Both the position numbers and the translations under genes were made by a program. The notes beneath the pieces are model-generated. The model had not been told where the DNA came from. It ran no database searches and worked only from the letters and a program-made list of their open reading frames with translations. Positions 34,622 to 46,620 of a DNA stretch of 64,000 nucleotides are shown here, one piece after another. Source of the stretch: Emergomyces orientalis (taxonomy: Eukaryota > Ascomycota > Eurotiomycetes > Onygenales > Ajellomycetaceae). The DNA is taken from the NCBI GenBank assembly GCA_002110485.1, contig MOWL01000067.1:2170001-2234000 (forward strand). Reading direction: 5' to 3'. The first letter of the stretch is position 1. Each line of letters starts with the position of its first letter.

Positions 34622-36184
34622 ATGAGTGCTTCTATGTTCAACGCCCCGCTGAGGAGGCTGCTTGCATCTCCATATACTTCTACTCCGCATGCGTCACGAA
34701 GAGCTTTCTCCACGACGCTATCTCGGGATGCTACTTGGGGGTTTATTGGGCTGGGGCAGATGGGTGCGTACGGCTTATTCCCTTGATGTCGTTTGTTTCC
34801 TTCCATATTTACTGGCCTCTGTATATGTTTCTACGGTGTTTGGTGTTCGTTCCAAGCCGCTGCGGTGCGCTGCGGTATGCTCTTGTGCTCGGCGACTTGT
34901 CGTCCTTCTCCACATTTCCACCACCAACAGGGAAAATACTCAACTCCTCACCCTGAGGATATTTATTTAGTTAGCTAACCAGATCGTGCCTTTTTTTGCC
35001 TCTCTCTCCCCAGGATACCCAATGGCTAGGAATCTGCGCTCCAAAATCCCCGAGTCCGATACCCTCATCATTTGTGACGCCAACGCAAAAGCCACCCAGC
35101 AATTCATCCAAGAACAACCCAGCGGCCTGAAGGTGGAGGTTGCGACTAGCCCTCAACAGGTGGCTTTGGAATCGGTAAGGATTTTATATACACACCTGAC
35201 CTATACATATTCATATTTATGGCATTCATATATGAGCTGCGTTTTTTTCTCAAATGCATGCTCCTTTCTGGTTTGGCGACCATAAACAACTTTTTCGCAA
35301 TGCTTCTATCTATACCATTGGTATTTTGCGGCTGTCAATTCGGAAACTGGCATCTACACATCCATATGAATGGCTCTCTACTACTCCATCAATATATCTA
35401 GACATGCTCATGAAAGTTAATAAAATCCAATGGTCTACCTCCGTAGGAAACAATCATAACCAGCCTTCCCGAACCCCGCCACGTCAAAGACGTCTTCCAT
35501 CTCATCTTAAAAGGCGGCCTCCCAAAACTCCAATCAGACAAAGAACGACTCTTTATCGACTGCTCAACAATTGACCCCATCTCCTCCCGTGAAGTCGCGA
35601 ACGCAGTGCACTGCACGGGCGCCGGCAAATTCGTAGACGCGCCCATGTCCGGCGGCGTCGTGGGCGCCAAGGCCGGCACCCTCACATTCATGCTCGGTGC
35701 CTCCTCCAAAGTCCCCGGACTCGCCCAGCGAGCTGAAGAGGCACTGCTGTTGATGGGCAAGAAGGTATGGCACCTGGGCGAACAGGGGGCCGGACTGTCG
35801 GGGAAACTAGCCAACAACTACCTCCTCGCCATCCAGAACATCGCGACGGCGGAAGCGATGAATCTAGGGATTCGATGGGGACTGGATGCGAAGACGCTGG
35901 GCCAGATGATCAACTCATCCACCGGGAGGTCGTGGTCGAGTGAGGTAAATAATCCCGTGCCCGGTGTGGTGGAGACGGCCCCTGCTTCGAGAGATTATGC
36001 GGGTGGGTTTGGGGTTTCGTTGATGAAGAAAGATCTTCGGCTTGCGGTGGAGGCAGCGAGGGAGGCGGGGACACCTTTGAAGCTTGCGGAGAAGGCGCAG
36101 GAGGTTTATGAGGAGACCGAGGGGGGGTATCCTGGCAAGGACTTTTCCGTGGTGTATAAATATTTGAAGGATATGTCGCGATAG
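34622..36184 (+). CDS. 3-hydroxyisobutyrate dehydrogenase, mitochondrial
   Basis: Three exons, 34622-34763, 35014-35174 and 35447-36184, give 346 aa. The enzyme oxidises 3-hydroxyisobutyrate to methylmalonate semialdehyde with NAD+ in valine breakdown. Residues 1-35 are Arg/Ser/Ala-rich without acids (RRLLASPY, RRAFSTTLS), a mitochondrial targeting sequence. The Rossmann loop GFIGLGQMG is at 40-48 and is interrupted by intron 1 after its last methionine (G split across the junction). The substrate motif DAPMSGGVVGAKAGTL starts at 165, and the catalytic lysine is in GLSGKLANN (K221). The second intron is 272 bp, long for this window, but direct joining reads VALES-ETIITSLPEP, exactly the family order, so no hidden exon is needed. 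Confidence 0.93.
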
Positions 36185-36740
36185 GTGTGTCTTTTTGCAT
36201 GGGGAGTTTTTTATGTTCACGTCTTCCTTTTTCCCTTTTTCTTTTTCTCTTTTTGTAACTATGGGATGGATATTCGGGATGGATGGGACCTAAGTTATGG
36301 GGTTTTTTTCCTTTTTCCTAGAATGAGATACCAGATAAGAAATCCAATTGCATATAGACTATGTATTTTATTTCTGTTGTTATCGGTCAACTGTCTACTG
36401 TCATCTTTGTCTAGCTGTAATCATGCCAATTTGTGAGTCCCGATTGCTCGCGGCTGGGAAAATCCGATAAGCGTGCCAAGCTTTCCTTCCCCGAACTGCA
36501 TCATACAATCAGCTACAACTTCAAGTTCAACAACACCCAGACAACGACCAGCATATCTGCGCTGGACAACCATAGTCCTCAGTATATTCTTGAATACATT
36601 GGGCGTATATGATCACGGTAGCAGGAAATGGTTAATACCCCGCTTGATACCTGAATTGTGTTTCACCATCGCCATACCACCAGCTCTTCTCTCCGATACC
36701 AGGGATAAGCGGCGCAACTTCGAGCTCCCACCTCTTCAAT
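36185..36740. other. Intergenic HIBADH/DDB1
   Basis: A 556-bp gap between two rightward genes with T-rich sequence after the dehydrogenase stop. It holds the DDB1 promoter. No other feature is seen. Confidence 0.6.
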
Positions 36741-39700
36741 ATGGCGTACGTGGTACCCATCCACCATGCAAGCAGCATTCGCCATGCCATCAAACTCCAG
36801 TTCTTGGAACCGGAAAAAGACTGCTTGGTTGTTGCGTGAGTACTTGTCTGATATCTAATGCCCATTTGCATACATTATACCTAACCACTCTCCGCCCACC
36901 CCAGCAAATCTAACCGCCTCGAATTCTACTCCCAGACGCCCGATGGCCTCTCCCTCGAGCACTCAAAAGCCATATACGGCAAAGTGACCATGCTCGCAAA
37001 GCTCTCAAGGCCCCCACTACCTACACCATCACAATCCCCTAACGAAAAGCAACAGCAGCAGCTACTACCACCCCTCTTCCGCCCTCAAACTGACATACTC
37101 TTCATCGGCACTGACCGTGCCACCTACTTCACCGTCTCCTGGGACCAGAAAACAAACAACCTCCGAACCGAGCGCAAATACGTCGACCTTGCTGACCCCT
37201 CCGCCCGCGAGTCCCAACTTGGCGACCGCTGTCTCATCGATCCCTCTGGCAGATTCCTCACGCTAGAGTTATATGAGGGCATCGTCACGGTTATACCTAT
37301 TGGCCAGCCACTGCGATCCCGGGGCTCCGGGCGGAAATTGGGGAAACGGGCTGCTAATGCCAATGCAAGTGCGACAAATGTGAACCAGGACACTTCAACG
37401 GCGGCGGCGGATTTGGAGCTGGGCGAACCTTGTCAAGCGCGCGTTGAGGAACTGTTGGTGCGCTCGTCGGCTTTCTTGCATACGCAGGCGGATATGTTGC
37501 CGAGAATGGCGCTTTTGTATGAGGATACGATGGGAAAGGTGCGGTTGAAGGTTAGGGAGTTGGAGGTTATGCATGGTGGGATGGGGGTTGGGACGGGCGG
37601 TGGGGGTGGGATTGGGGCGGATGGGGGGAGTGTTGCGGTGTTGAAAGGATTGGATTTGTTGAAGGAGGAGTTGGAGATGGGGGCTAGCTTTTTGGTGCCA
37701 GTGCCGGCGCCGTTGGGTAGGTTTTCCGTGTCTCCTTTCTCCATCGTGTTGTCTGGACTGGGTTGTTCGTTACATGATATTTATATTACTTTTACTCATT
37801 ATATACATATTCAGGAGGCCTCCTCGTCCTTGGCGAAACTTCAATCCGGTACCTCGACGATGCAAACAATGAATGCATCTCCCAACCCCTCGACGAAGCC
37901 ACTATCTTCGTGGCCTGGGAACAGGTCGATGGCCAACGATGGCTACTAGCAGATGATTACGGCCGGCTGTTCTTTCTCATGCTCATCCTAGACACCAACA
38001 ACGCCGTGCAGAGTTGGAAGCTCGACCGGCTGGGCGATATCCCCCGCGCCTCTGTCCTGGTCTACATGGGCGGCGGGGTCACGTTTATAGGTTCGCACCA
38101 AGGCGATTCCCAGCTCATCCGCATCACCGAGGGATCGTTCGATGTCATACAGACATTTGCGAATATCGCGCCGATACTTGATTTTACGATTATGGATCTT
38201 GGTGGGCGGGCGGTTGGGGAGAGCCAGACGCATGAGTTTTCGTCGGGTCAGGCGCGGATTGTTACGGGCTCTGGCGCGTTTAACGACGGTAGTCTGAGAA
38301 GCGTGAGAAGTGGTGTGGGGATGGAAGAGGTGGGTGTGTTGGGGGCCATGGAACATATTACGGACCTCTGGGCATTGCGGGTGGCTTGTCCAGAGGGATT
38401 TTCAGATATGTTGTTGGTTTCATTTGTGGATGAGACGCGGGTTTTCTATTTCACGCCTGATGGGGAAGTGGAAGAGAAGGACGAGTTTATGGGATTGGGG
38501 CTTGCGGAGAGTACGCTGCTTGCGGCAAATCTACCCGATGGTCGGATTTTGCAAGTCACGGAACGGAATGTGCGCGTCTCGGAGCTGGAGGGTGGAATGG
38601 TTATTTGGGAATGGTCGCCAGCGTCACAGAAAGTGATCACGGCGGCTTCGTCAAATGACGATCATCTCGTATTGATGGTTGGAGGCCAGATTATTATGAT
38701 TTTCGATATTAGAGGTGACATCAAAGTTGCTGGGGAGAAGGATTTTGGAGTTGATACACAGGTGTCTGGCGTCACCGTCACGGCCTCCCCGGCACGTTCC
38801 TGTATACTATGCCTGCCACAGACGGCTGAAGTGGCCGTCATGAGCCTAGCAGACCTGACCATCCGCCACAGTACGTCGCTGGGCGAACCAGGCGACGCAG
38901 TTCCACGATCTGTGCTGGTCGCAGAAGTGCTCCCCAATAACCCCGCAACCCTCTTTGTCTCCATGGCTGACGGAAGCGTGTTTACCTTCTCATTCAACGC
39001 GACCGATTTCTCTCTGACAAGCATGAGCAAATTGACCTTGGGCTCTGAACAACCTTCTTTCAAAAAACTTCCCCGAGGGAACGGTTTATACAACGTCTTT
39101 GCTACATGCGAGCAGCCCAGCTTGATCTACGCAGTGGAGGACCGCATCGTCTACTCCGCTGTCAACTCGGATCAGGCCTCTCGCATCTGCCACTTCAACT
39201 CCGAAGCATACCCAGGATCCATCGCGCTGGCCACACCGTCGGAATTGAAAATCGCCATCGTGGACGCCGAGCGGACCACGCAGATCCAGACATTAGAGAT
39301 TGGGGAGACTGTGCGGAGGGTTGCGTATTCGGCGCCTGAGAGGGCGTTTGGAATCGGTACGATTAAACGGACTCTTGAGGATGGGGCAGAGGTCATTGCC
39401 AGTCGGTTCATGTTGGCTGATGAAATTATGTTTCGCGAGTTGGATGTTTATGATCTGAATAAGGATGAGCTTGTGGAAAGCGTTATTCGCGCGCAGTTCT
39501 CGGATGGGAAAGATAGTGAAGGTAATGAGTTATTTAGGGACTTGTTTATCGTAGGCACTTCATATCTGGATGACCTTCTTGAGGGTTCTATACGCGGGAG
39601 GATATTAGCGTTTGAAGTGTCGGCCAACAGGCAGCTGGGGAAGGTAGCAGAGATGCCCGTTAACGGTGCCTGTAGGGCTTTGGGTATTGTGCAGGATAAG

Positions 39701-40654
39701 ATTGTTGCTGCGCTTATGAAAACGGTTTGTCGAAATACCAATACCTACTATTATCAAAATGGCGATCAGGAAACTAACACGCAGGCTTTCTCGTAGGTCG
39801 TCGTCTACACACTCTCCAAAGGCCAATTCGCCGACTACACCCTCACCAAAACCGCTAGCTACCGCACCTCCACTGCTCCCATCGACATCGCCGTAACAGA
39901 TAACCTCATCGCCGTCGCCGATCTCATGAAAAGTGTCTCCATCGTCGAATATCAACAAGGCGCGAACGGCCTGCCTGACAGCCTGACAGAAGTCGCCCGT
40001 CATTTTCAAACCCTCTGGAGCACTGCTGTTGCTCCAGTGGCAGAGAATACGTGGCTGGAAAGCGATGCTGAGGGGAATCTTGTCATGCTTCATCGGAATG
40101 TCAATGGCGTGACGGAGGATGATAAGCGAAGGTTGGAGGTTACGAGTGAGATTTTATTGGGGGAGATGGTTAATCGGATACGCCCGGTGAATATTCAGGG
40201 GGTAGTGGGGACGGAGGTGGCGATCTCTCCAAGGGCGTTCTTGGGGACGGTATGGTTTATTATATTATGTTTTCTTATCATTTTTGCTCCACAACGAAGC
40301 TTGCAACTAACCACATTTTAAATTCATTGAATATAGGTCGAAGGTTCCATTTACCTCTTCGGCCTTATCAACCCGACCTACCAAGACCTACTCATGCGCT
40401 TGCAATCCACCATGGCTAGCATGGTGGTAACGCCCGGCGAGATGCCGTTTAACAAGTTCCGCGCGTTCCGGAATACGGTGCGCCAGGCGGAGGAGCCGTA
40501 TCGGTTTGTTGACGGGGAGCTTATTGAGCGGTTTTTGAGCTGTGGTGCCGAATTACAGCAGGAGATTGTTGGGAAGGTTATTGCGGATGGGGTTGCGGGG
40601 GTTACTGTTGAGCGGGTTAAGGGGATTGTCGAGGAGTTGAAGAGGTTGCATTAG
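36741..40654 (+). CDS. DDB1-like UV-damaged DNA-binding/CUL4 adaptor protein
   Basis: Five exons: 36741-36835, 36905-37716, 37815-39724, 39797-40249 and 40337-40654, all in phase, giving 1,195 aa. The protein is a DDB1/CPSF-A family three-propeller adaptor. Fungal DDB1 works with Cullin 4 in ubiquitin ligases for UV-damage repair and, in Neurospora, in the complex directing heterochromatin. The N-terminus MAYVVPIHHASSIRHAI and the MMS1-like first propeller are clear (FIGTDRATYFTVSWD). The CPSF-A C-terminal domain has FRDLFIVGTSYLDD and GRILAFEV, then FLGTVEGSIYLFG across the last intron and FNKFRAFRN. A Gln run (about 80) and a Gly-rich insert (about 254-272) lie in loops of the first propeller. 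The length slightly exceeds human DDB1 (1,140 aa), explained by these inserts. Confidence 0.92.
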
Positions 40655-41156
40655 GATGAACGTATTTCGTTTGTTGCAACTTGTGGACACTGGTAATAAT
40701 TGGGTACATGGTCTAGATATGAACATTCACTTTTAGCCTTGAAGCCTTTCCTTTTTCTTTCTTTTCTTTTCCTTTCTTTTTTTCCTTCCTTCTTCTTTTT
40801 TGCTGGGTCGTAACTGTCTTTTGATACATATATGTATGGGACGGGCATTTAATATTCGAACGCGGTTTGGGGATGTAATGGAACCGGGAAAGAAAAAGCA
40901 CAGGGATACTAAAATATATATGGCTTTAATATCAAGATGAAAAAAAATAGCGTTCATTCAACAGCTCAAAAAGGACAGTATGCAATTTGTCCAGATCCAT
41001 CCCGCTATAAGGCATCCAAACCAAAGGTTAATAAGTTTATACATACAGAATAGTAGTTATACATCATCTAGCCTAGTTGAACAAATATGGGTCAAAATAT
41101 GCACACCCCCACCCCCTCCAGTGCCTAGAAAATATTCCGGATCCCGACGCCAACTA
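40655..41156. other. Convergent intergenic DDB1/PGA2
   Basis: A 502-bp gap between converging genes, with a long pyrimidine tract at 40745-40800. It contains both 3' UTRs; nothing else is seen. Confidence 0.6.
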
Positions 41157-41666
41157 TCAATCCTCCAACAAATCCGCAATATCCTTATCATCTTCATCTT
41201 CTTTCAGCCTCTCCCCCGCCTCTTCAAGCTGCCTCAACACCCTCTTCTGTCTCCGCCTCGCACTCTTCCCCCACTGCGGCACAACCTGGACCTTCGCAGA
41301 TCCCGCGCCCTCTGCACCCCCTTCTTCGTCTTCCTCTTCACTGTCACTTCCCACACCCAACGCACCCCTCAGCGCATTCGCAGACAATTTTGCTTTCGCA
41401 CCGGCTGATCCAGCATTGGCAGCCTCCACCTCCGCCCGTTCCCGTTCTTTCTCCTCCGCGTCGGATTTATCCATGTTGAAGTTGAGGATCTTGCGGAATC
41501 CCGCATCTAGATACGGGCGCAGAAAAAGATAGCCGCCTATTATCCAGACGAGGCGTATGAAATCACGTAGGGTCAAAGAGGAGACAGAGTTGGAGACGTT
41601 GGTTGTTATATTGGTGGACCAGGTTTGGAGGGTGGTGAGGATGGAGGCTGGGTCCAGGGTGGCCAT
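41157..41666 (-). CDS. PGA2: PGA2-like ER trafficking protein
   Basis: An intronless 169-aa protein matching the Pga2 family (processing of Gas1 and ALP). Yeast Pga2 is an essential ER/nuclear-envelope protein needed for traffic of GPI-anchored and vacuolar cargo. One membrane segment is visible at about residues 36-52 (FIRLVWIIGGYLFLRPY), followed by a charged cytosolic half. Signature features of the family are the segment just after the membrane span, the acidic run (SDSEEEDEE, about 113-121) and the conserved PQWGKSARRRQKR near 140, which resembles a basic targeting stretch. It is divergent from the CENP-S gene. The call rests on the order of these elements and on size. Confidence 0.85.
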   Translation of the reverse strand: MATLDPASILTTLQTWSTNITTNVSNSVSSLTLRDFIRLVWIIGGYLFLRPYLDAGFRKILNFNMDKSDAEEKERERAEVEAANAGSAGAKAKLSANALRGALGVGSDSEEEDEEGGAEGAGSAKVQVVPQWGKSARRRQKRVLRQLEEAGERLKEDEDDKDIADLLED

Positions 41667-42351
41667 TGTTGCTGTGAGGTTTGGGAGAGACGTTGGATTT
41701 TTTGTGGGATTCTTTGAATGGTTTTTATTTTTAATTTTATATTAGATTTATGTAATTGGAAGGTTTGTTTAGGCGTGGGTAGTTGCGGAGCGGTGGGCGC
41801 GGCGAGATGGTCAAGGGTCGCCGAGTGGAAGTTTGATTCGCATTGCGCGGGATGAAGTGGGGGTCTAATTAATTGGCTATACCTTATGGATGGGATAGGC
41901 AGTCACCATGAGGTATTTGTACCCTTCAGAAAGGAGTATAAACGTCTTTAGAGGGTGAAAATGTCCCCTGCAGCTCTAATTGTATTTTTGCGGCATCTCC
42001 TATCCGTGGAGCGGGAAAAAAAAAAGCCAAACGAGAGAAAATTACGTCATCATCCCGTGATCGCTTAGTCATGCTTTAAATTATCTGGGAGTTTTTTGTT
42101 GGACGTCTGAGTGGTTGTATTATTGGGCAGCTCTCTACTGGGGGCTCTCTACTGTGTGCGGGGCGCTAGTCCGTACTAGGAAGCCCACAGCTCCCACAGT
42201 TTTATTGTGTTTCCCGTGATTCGCGTCTAACGCGTTTCAGGCCAATCACAATGCGGCTATTCACCACCTCTGCCCTTGGTTTTGCGTCGGACACCTTTTT
42301 GAGGAGATCAACTGCGACAATATTCCAGCTGAAATCCGCCCATCCACCTCA
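41667..42351. promoter_or_regulatory. Divergent PGA2/CENP-S promoter region
   Basis: A 685-bp gap between divergent starts. It contains ACGCGT at 42230-42235 and a CCAAT pentamer at 42242-42246, both close to the CENP-S start. A small ORF at 42251-42517 overlaps the real first exon in another frame and is discarded. Confidence 0.6.
42230..42235. promoter_or_regulatory. MluI cell-cycle box (ACGCGT) upstream of CENP-S/MHF1
   Basis: ACGCGT inside AACGCGTT, 116 bp before the start codon of the CENP-S gene and just upstream of CCAAT. It is the same site type, at nearly the same distance, as upstream of RPA2. MBF control is inferred. Confidence 0.5.
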
Positions 42352-42991
42352 ATGGCCGAGCAAGAAACTGATTCCGTGGCTCTGGAAGAGGTCAGTTTAC
42401 CCCTCCGTGCTGTTAATACCGCATTCCTTAGTATCTAGACGCGCTAATCATTGTTTCACCCCCGCAGCGCCTGAAATCCGCTCTTTGGCTTGCAATTGGC
42501 AGAATCGTGGACGATGAAACTATCAGGCTCGGTGTTGATGCCACTCCGCAGTTTATAGGGGCGCTGACGGAGATGGTTTGGGCACAAATAGGTATATTCA
42601 ACTGTCCCTGGGTGCAACTAATTAGCCTATCCTAAACAGAAATTCTGATTGAGTTTTACATCGGTGCTAATATTAACCTTAGAGACTATCGGACAGGACT
42701 TGGAAGCATTCGCCAAGTAAGCACCAGTTTAACTATCGATCTTTTTTTGCTTTCACTGGCTTATTGCCCTCCTTTCTTACCCGAGAGTACCCCTATTTCC
42801 CGTCTCAACCATTCCCCATAATCTATTTGCTGACGCAGTGATCCCTCGAACATAGACATGCCGGACGGTCGACAATCAACACATCCGATGTGATGCTTCT
42901 GGCACGACGAAATGAGGGCTTAGAGTCTATATTACGAGCATTCATTGACCAAGAACAAGCAAAGGAGCAATCCACACGGAAGACGAGGTGA
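42352..42991 (+). CDS. MHF1: CENP-S/MHF1 histone-fold protein
   Basis: Four small exons, 42352-42390, 42468-42591, 42683-42716 and 42856-42991, give 110 aa. The spliced product reads MAEQETDSVALEE, RLKSALWLAIGRIVDDE, TPQFIGALTEMVWAQI, ETIGQDLEAFAK, then HAGRSTINTSDVMLLARRN. This is the CENP-S/MHF1 histone fold almost end to end, including the alpha-2 helix and the HAGR-TI--DDV-type loop before alpha 3. MHF1 pairs with MHF2/CENP-X, binds branched DNA, supports FANCM-type helicases at stalled forks, and is part of the inner kinetochore. The longest exon is 136 bp and the third only 34 bp. Exon 4 uses the acceptor ACATAG rather than an earlier GCAG that would give an immediate stop. All junctions keep phase. 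Confidence 0.88.
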
Positions 42992-44243
42992 CGATAATCT
43001 CCTCTCACGAATAAAATTCTCAGCCCTTCGCGTGCTATTATTCATGCCCTACCAATTGCCATCAACACTTTTCTGTGGTGGTATTGATGTACAGCTGGAA
43101 TACCGACCTGCTGAAGATATCCCTGGGATAGCTACATTGAGGACTTTGGCGAAGGAGGCACGCAAATCCTCGATTTGCCATCGGATGCGCGACGACTGGG
43201 AGAGTGGTTGAGAGTACAGACATCCTATGAACGTGGAATTCACGGATGAGATCCCGGCGTTCTATCATGTTAGGATGCACATATATACACACAGGGGAAA
43301 TTTATTGCAGGGCAGGTGAGATGTGAAGACGATGAAATGGTCACCTTTGAAAAAACTGTGGAAGCCAAGGAACGTTTCGATGTGTGGAGCCTTTACGCAG
43401 CCGATGCTTGGGAATATATATCAATGTAAAATTGAGAAAAGTTATGTTTCGGACATTCTTCAACCTATTTTGTGTCCCTCCCTCTGCCTCCGCTACTCTC
43501 GTTTACTATCATTTCCCTTTCACTTCCTTTCTCGTTTTCGTTGCCTACCTACCGACTTAGCCTGGCAAAGGATCATGTGGACCCTCGGACTTTTGACGTC
43601 ATTACAATGGAGATGCCGGGTTCTCGCTGTTTTTCCCAGCAAAAAGGAATTCCTGAACGAGCACTTGAGACAGGGAGGCTACGCGAGAAAATTGGCCGTT
43701 GAAACCGAAAAGAGTTCTTCGATTGACTTGATCTTTTATCCCTGGCTCGGCGTTCTTTTCTCCCAAATCCAAGGTTGACATGTTTATATACCAGAAAGAG
43801 CATCGAACCCTAATTATACGAGACCTGGAGCTTGGGCTGGGATCCACAGTGATCGACTTAGTCAGCCGCCTGGCGACCTGCCCCTGACGTCATTCGATGG
43901 CTTATCAGTGGCGCTTGTTTTTTGGCTTTGAAAACGATGAATTGCGGAAGAACTCAGTTGCCCTTATAAGCTATGGTCATGCAAAAGCCAAAATCCACCG
44001 CTTCAATTCCTTGATATTCTTGATACTTCCCCTTTGTTCAGTTTCCCTTATAACTCATTGCCTGCCCGTGTCGTATACCAAGTTGAAGCGCCTTTCATTT
44101 ACATCTTTTCCATGGCGATTATCAGCTGGTATATTATCTTATAATAATTTTGACCTTGTTTGTACTATTAAGACCACCTCCCTTCATATCGCCCCAGTAG
44201 AGCTTAATTACATAACCTTGATTCGGCTTGCTAGCCAGCCACC
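42992..44243. other. Intergenic CENP-S/MARVEL
   Basis: A 1,252-bp gap between two rightward genes, holding the MARVEL gene promoter. A 151-codon open frame (43323-43778) shows no domain and no signal peptide; I do not call it. Confidence 0.5.
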
Positions 44244-45406
44244 ATGAGTGCCGCGGGGGTCTTTATCCGCTTCACCAATCTCCTACTCCGTCTCCTCCAA
44301 CTTGCCGCCTCAGTCATCATCCTGGGCATATTTTCATATTTTCTAGCTGTCCTCACTGATCATAATGCTCCTATTGCACGATGGATCAAGGCTGTTGAAG
44401 GACTTGCCGGTGCAGCAACGCTGTACACGCTGGCAGCGTCAATATTCACTCTATGTATTGGCGGGATAGCATTTTTTGCAGCATTGATGCTCATACTCGA
44501 CATCTGTTTTATCGGTGCTTTCATTGCAATTGCGGTTATGACACGGCATGGCGCAGATTCATGTACTGGGGCGGTTGATACTCCTCTGGGTACCGGAGAT
44601 GCGAGCCAACCTGCTACCGGTTTCGGAGAGGGCGGGTTTGGTACAGGAGGTGATAATAATTTTACATATATGCCGAGTTTGGGATCTGCGTGCCGGCTCC
44701 AGAAGGGAGCTTTTGCCGTGGCTATAATTGGATGGTGAGCTACTTTTAACACATCCCCCCACCGTCCGTTAACGCACCCTGATTGCTCATCTTTTCGTAA
44801 CTGGGCAGCATCTTCTTCGCGCTCTCCTTGTATCCCCAAGTCCTCTACGCCCGTCACCACAAACGAGCGAAGCGTTTCGGCCCTTCTCCCGGAAACAACT
44901 ACACAGAAGGCCCCAGTCGCACCGGACCACGATCATTCTGGGGCTTTGGCCGTCGCCGCCCAGCAACTTCTGTTGACCCTGCCACCGGTGCTGCAGTCAA
45001 CAGCTACCCACTCGCAACCAACGGTGCAGCCGGCTACAGTCAAGACGAGAAACCCCCCCCTCGCTACGCGAGTATATTTACACGGGGGAAGAAACCACAT
45101 AGCTCGACGGTTGGTGATCCAAATATGGATCACCAACGTGAAACTGGTGGATATGGTGCACCTGCCACTAGTGCATATTCATATGGTGGCACGCCTGCGG
45201 TAGGCGTTCCTGGGACGGTAGTTGATAACACTGCCGGAGTAGGAGGGGTTGGTAGTGGGATTGGCGGTGGTGCGACCGCGGGGTACGCGAATTATGGCTA
45301 TGGCCAGAGCGCTGTCGCGGAGGAAGGGTATTCGCATGGGTACGGGCCCGGGCCGCACTATGAAACGGCACAGTTCCCTGTGTCTTCGGGTCAGAGAAAT
45401 TACTAA
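44244..45406 (+). CDS. MARVEL-domain membrane protein
   Basis: Two exons, 44244-44734 and 44809-45406, give 362 aa. Four hydrophobic segments are seen: about 13-37, about 62-80, about 81-99, and a fourth near 155-176 that is completed by splicing (AFAVAIIG joined to CIFFALSLYPQVLY). This topology and the RxxxL-rich first helix match fungal MARVEL proteins, which sit in plasma-membrane or vesicle domains. The remaining about 180 residues are cytosolic, Gly/Tyr/Pro-rich and disordered, with repeated YG motifs. The start is in a strong context (CCACCATGAG). The precise role is unknown; fungal members include eisosome-associated proteins, but this one is not clearly Nce102, which lacks such a tail. 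Confidence 0.8.
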
Positions 45407-46620
45407 GTATCAGACATGGCTTTTTATTGTTTCTGTTTTTGCCCTTCGGTCCCTCTCTTTGTTGCCCGTGCTCGTTGTCCCCTGCAAATATTCATGACCT
45501 GCCTGTTGGATATGAATATGTGCATTATAAGATGTCGGCTGAGTTGCTGGAGGACTAGCTAGCTCGCCTCAGCGCGCCTCACGGCAAACTATATTCAACT
45601 GGGAAAATGTGGATTGGATTAACATACGGGTATTGCATCAGTATAGGCAATGTCTGTATATTTAAGTTATTATTGTATTATATTTCGCGTTTCCTTTCAT
45701 ATTCCAATGTCCTCGTTGTTAATTGTCTTTAGAGTCGGGTTTTACCACTGAACATGTTGTTTGTTGGGCGTGTTGGTTGGCTGCTGAAGACGGCACATTC
45801 GATTCGCAAGAAACAAAAGACTGTATGTATGTATGTATGTATGTATGTACGTGTGGCAAATATAAGATTGGAAATAACAAAGATGCTGTATAGCTGCTAT
45901 CAAAATAAAATAAAAATTCCATACTAAGGTGCACGCATACCCAAACATAACATATAATGAGCCATGAGGCAAAACGGGAGACGCCTAGCCAAGAAAAAAT
46001 GTAAACATAGACCGGCGTAAAATACCTCAAATAATGAAACAATAGTAAAGAAAGCCATAAAATGGAGAAGGGGGACGAAAATGCATATCACAATTTGAAC
46101 CTCAGTTCAGTCACAACGCAAAACAAGGGAGGACAGAAATATTGAACGCGAAACCTCAGCTAAATGAGATCAGAAAGGGAAAATGTTGGAAACGGCCCTT
46201 GAACAAGCAACCATTAGAGATTCGCCACTCTTTCAGAAAACAGAGACGACGGCATACCTATAAGAGTATTGGGGAGGCATACGACAGCGACCAATACAGT
46301 TGATCAAGGCAAATAAGGGTCCAGATGAATGTAGACCAACATGAAGAATTATTAAAATGGCAAGGGTAGGAGTGATAGCAGCAGCAACTGTGACATTGGC
46401 AAGCAAGGCCTCCAATTGTAGGTTAAAAAGTCCGCAACACCGAACCAACAGGTGCATCAAATTAATTACATCGCTTTGTGTTTCAGGTTTCATTTCGGCC
46501 TCTCCAGGGGGTCGAAGGCGGAAGAGTTGGCAGCCGCCGAAAAAAGGATTCAAATAAAAAACAAAGATGCTAAATATTGAAACAACCTCCAACATTAATG
46601 TTCTTTTTCTTCGTTCCACT
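45407..46620. other. Convergent intergenic MARVEL/AA11
   Basis: A 1,214-bp gap between two converging genes. A TATG tetranucleotide array lies at 45823-45849. No gene is seen. Confidence 0.55.
45823..45849. repeat. (GTAT)n microsatellite
   Basis: Six to seven tandem GTAT units in the 3' region downstream of the MARVEL gene. Confidence 0.92.

Noticed and set aside
35175..35446. A hidden extra exon within the long second intron of the dehydrogenase
   Set aside because: Direct joining gives an uninterrupted family-typical sequence (VALES then ETIITSLPEP), leaving no missing residues.
42251..42517. 88-codon open frame at the CENP-S start
   Set aside because: It reads through exon 1 and intron 1 of CENP-S in another frame and lacks any signature.
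43323..43778. 151-codon plus-strand open frame between CENP-S and MARVEL
   Set aside because: There is no signal peptide, domain or splice continuation, and its composition resembles the surrounding non-coding DNA.
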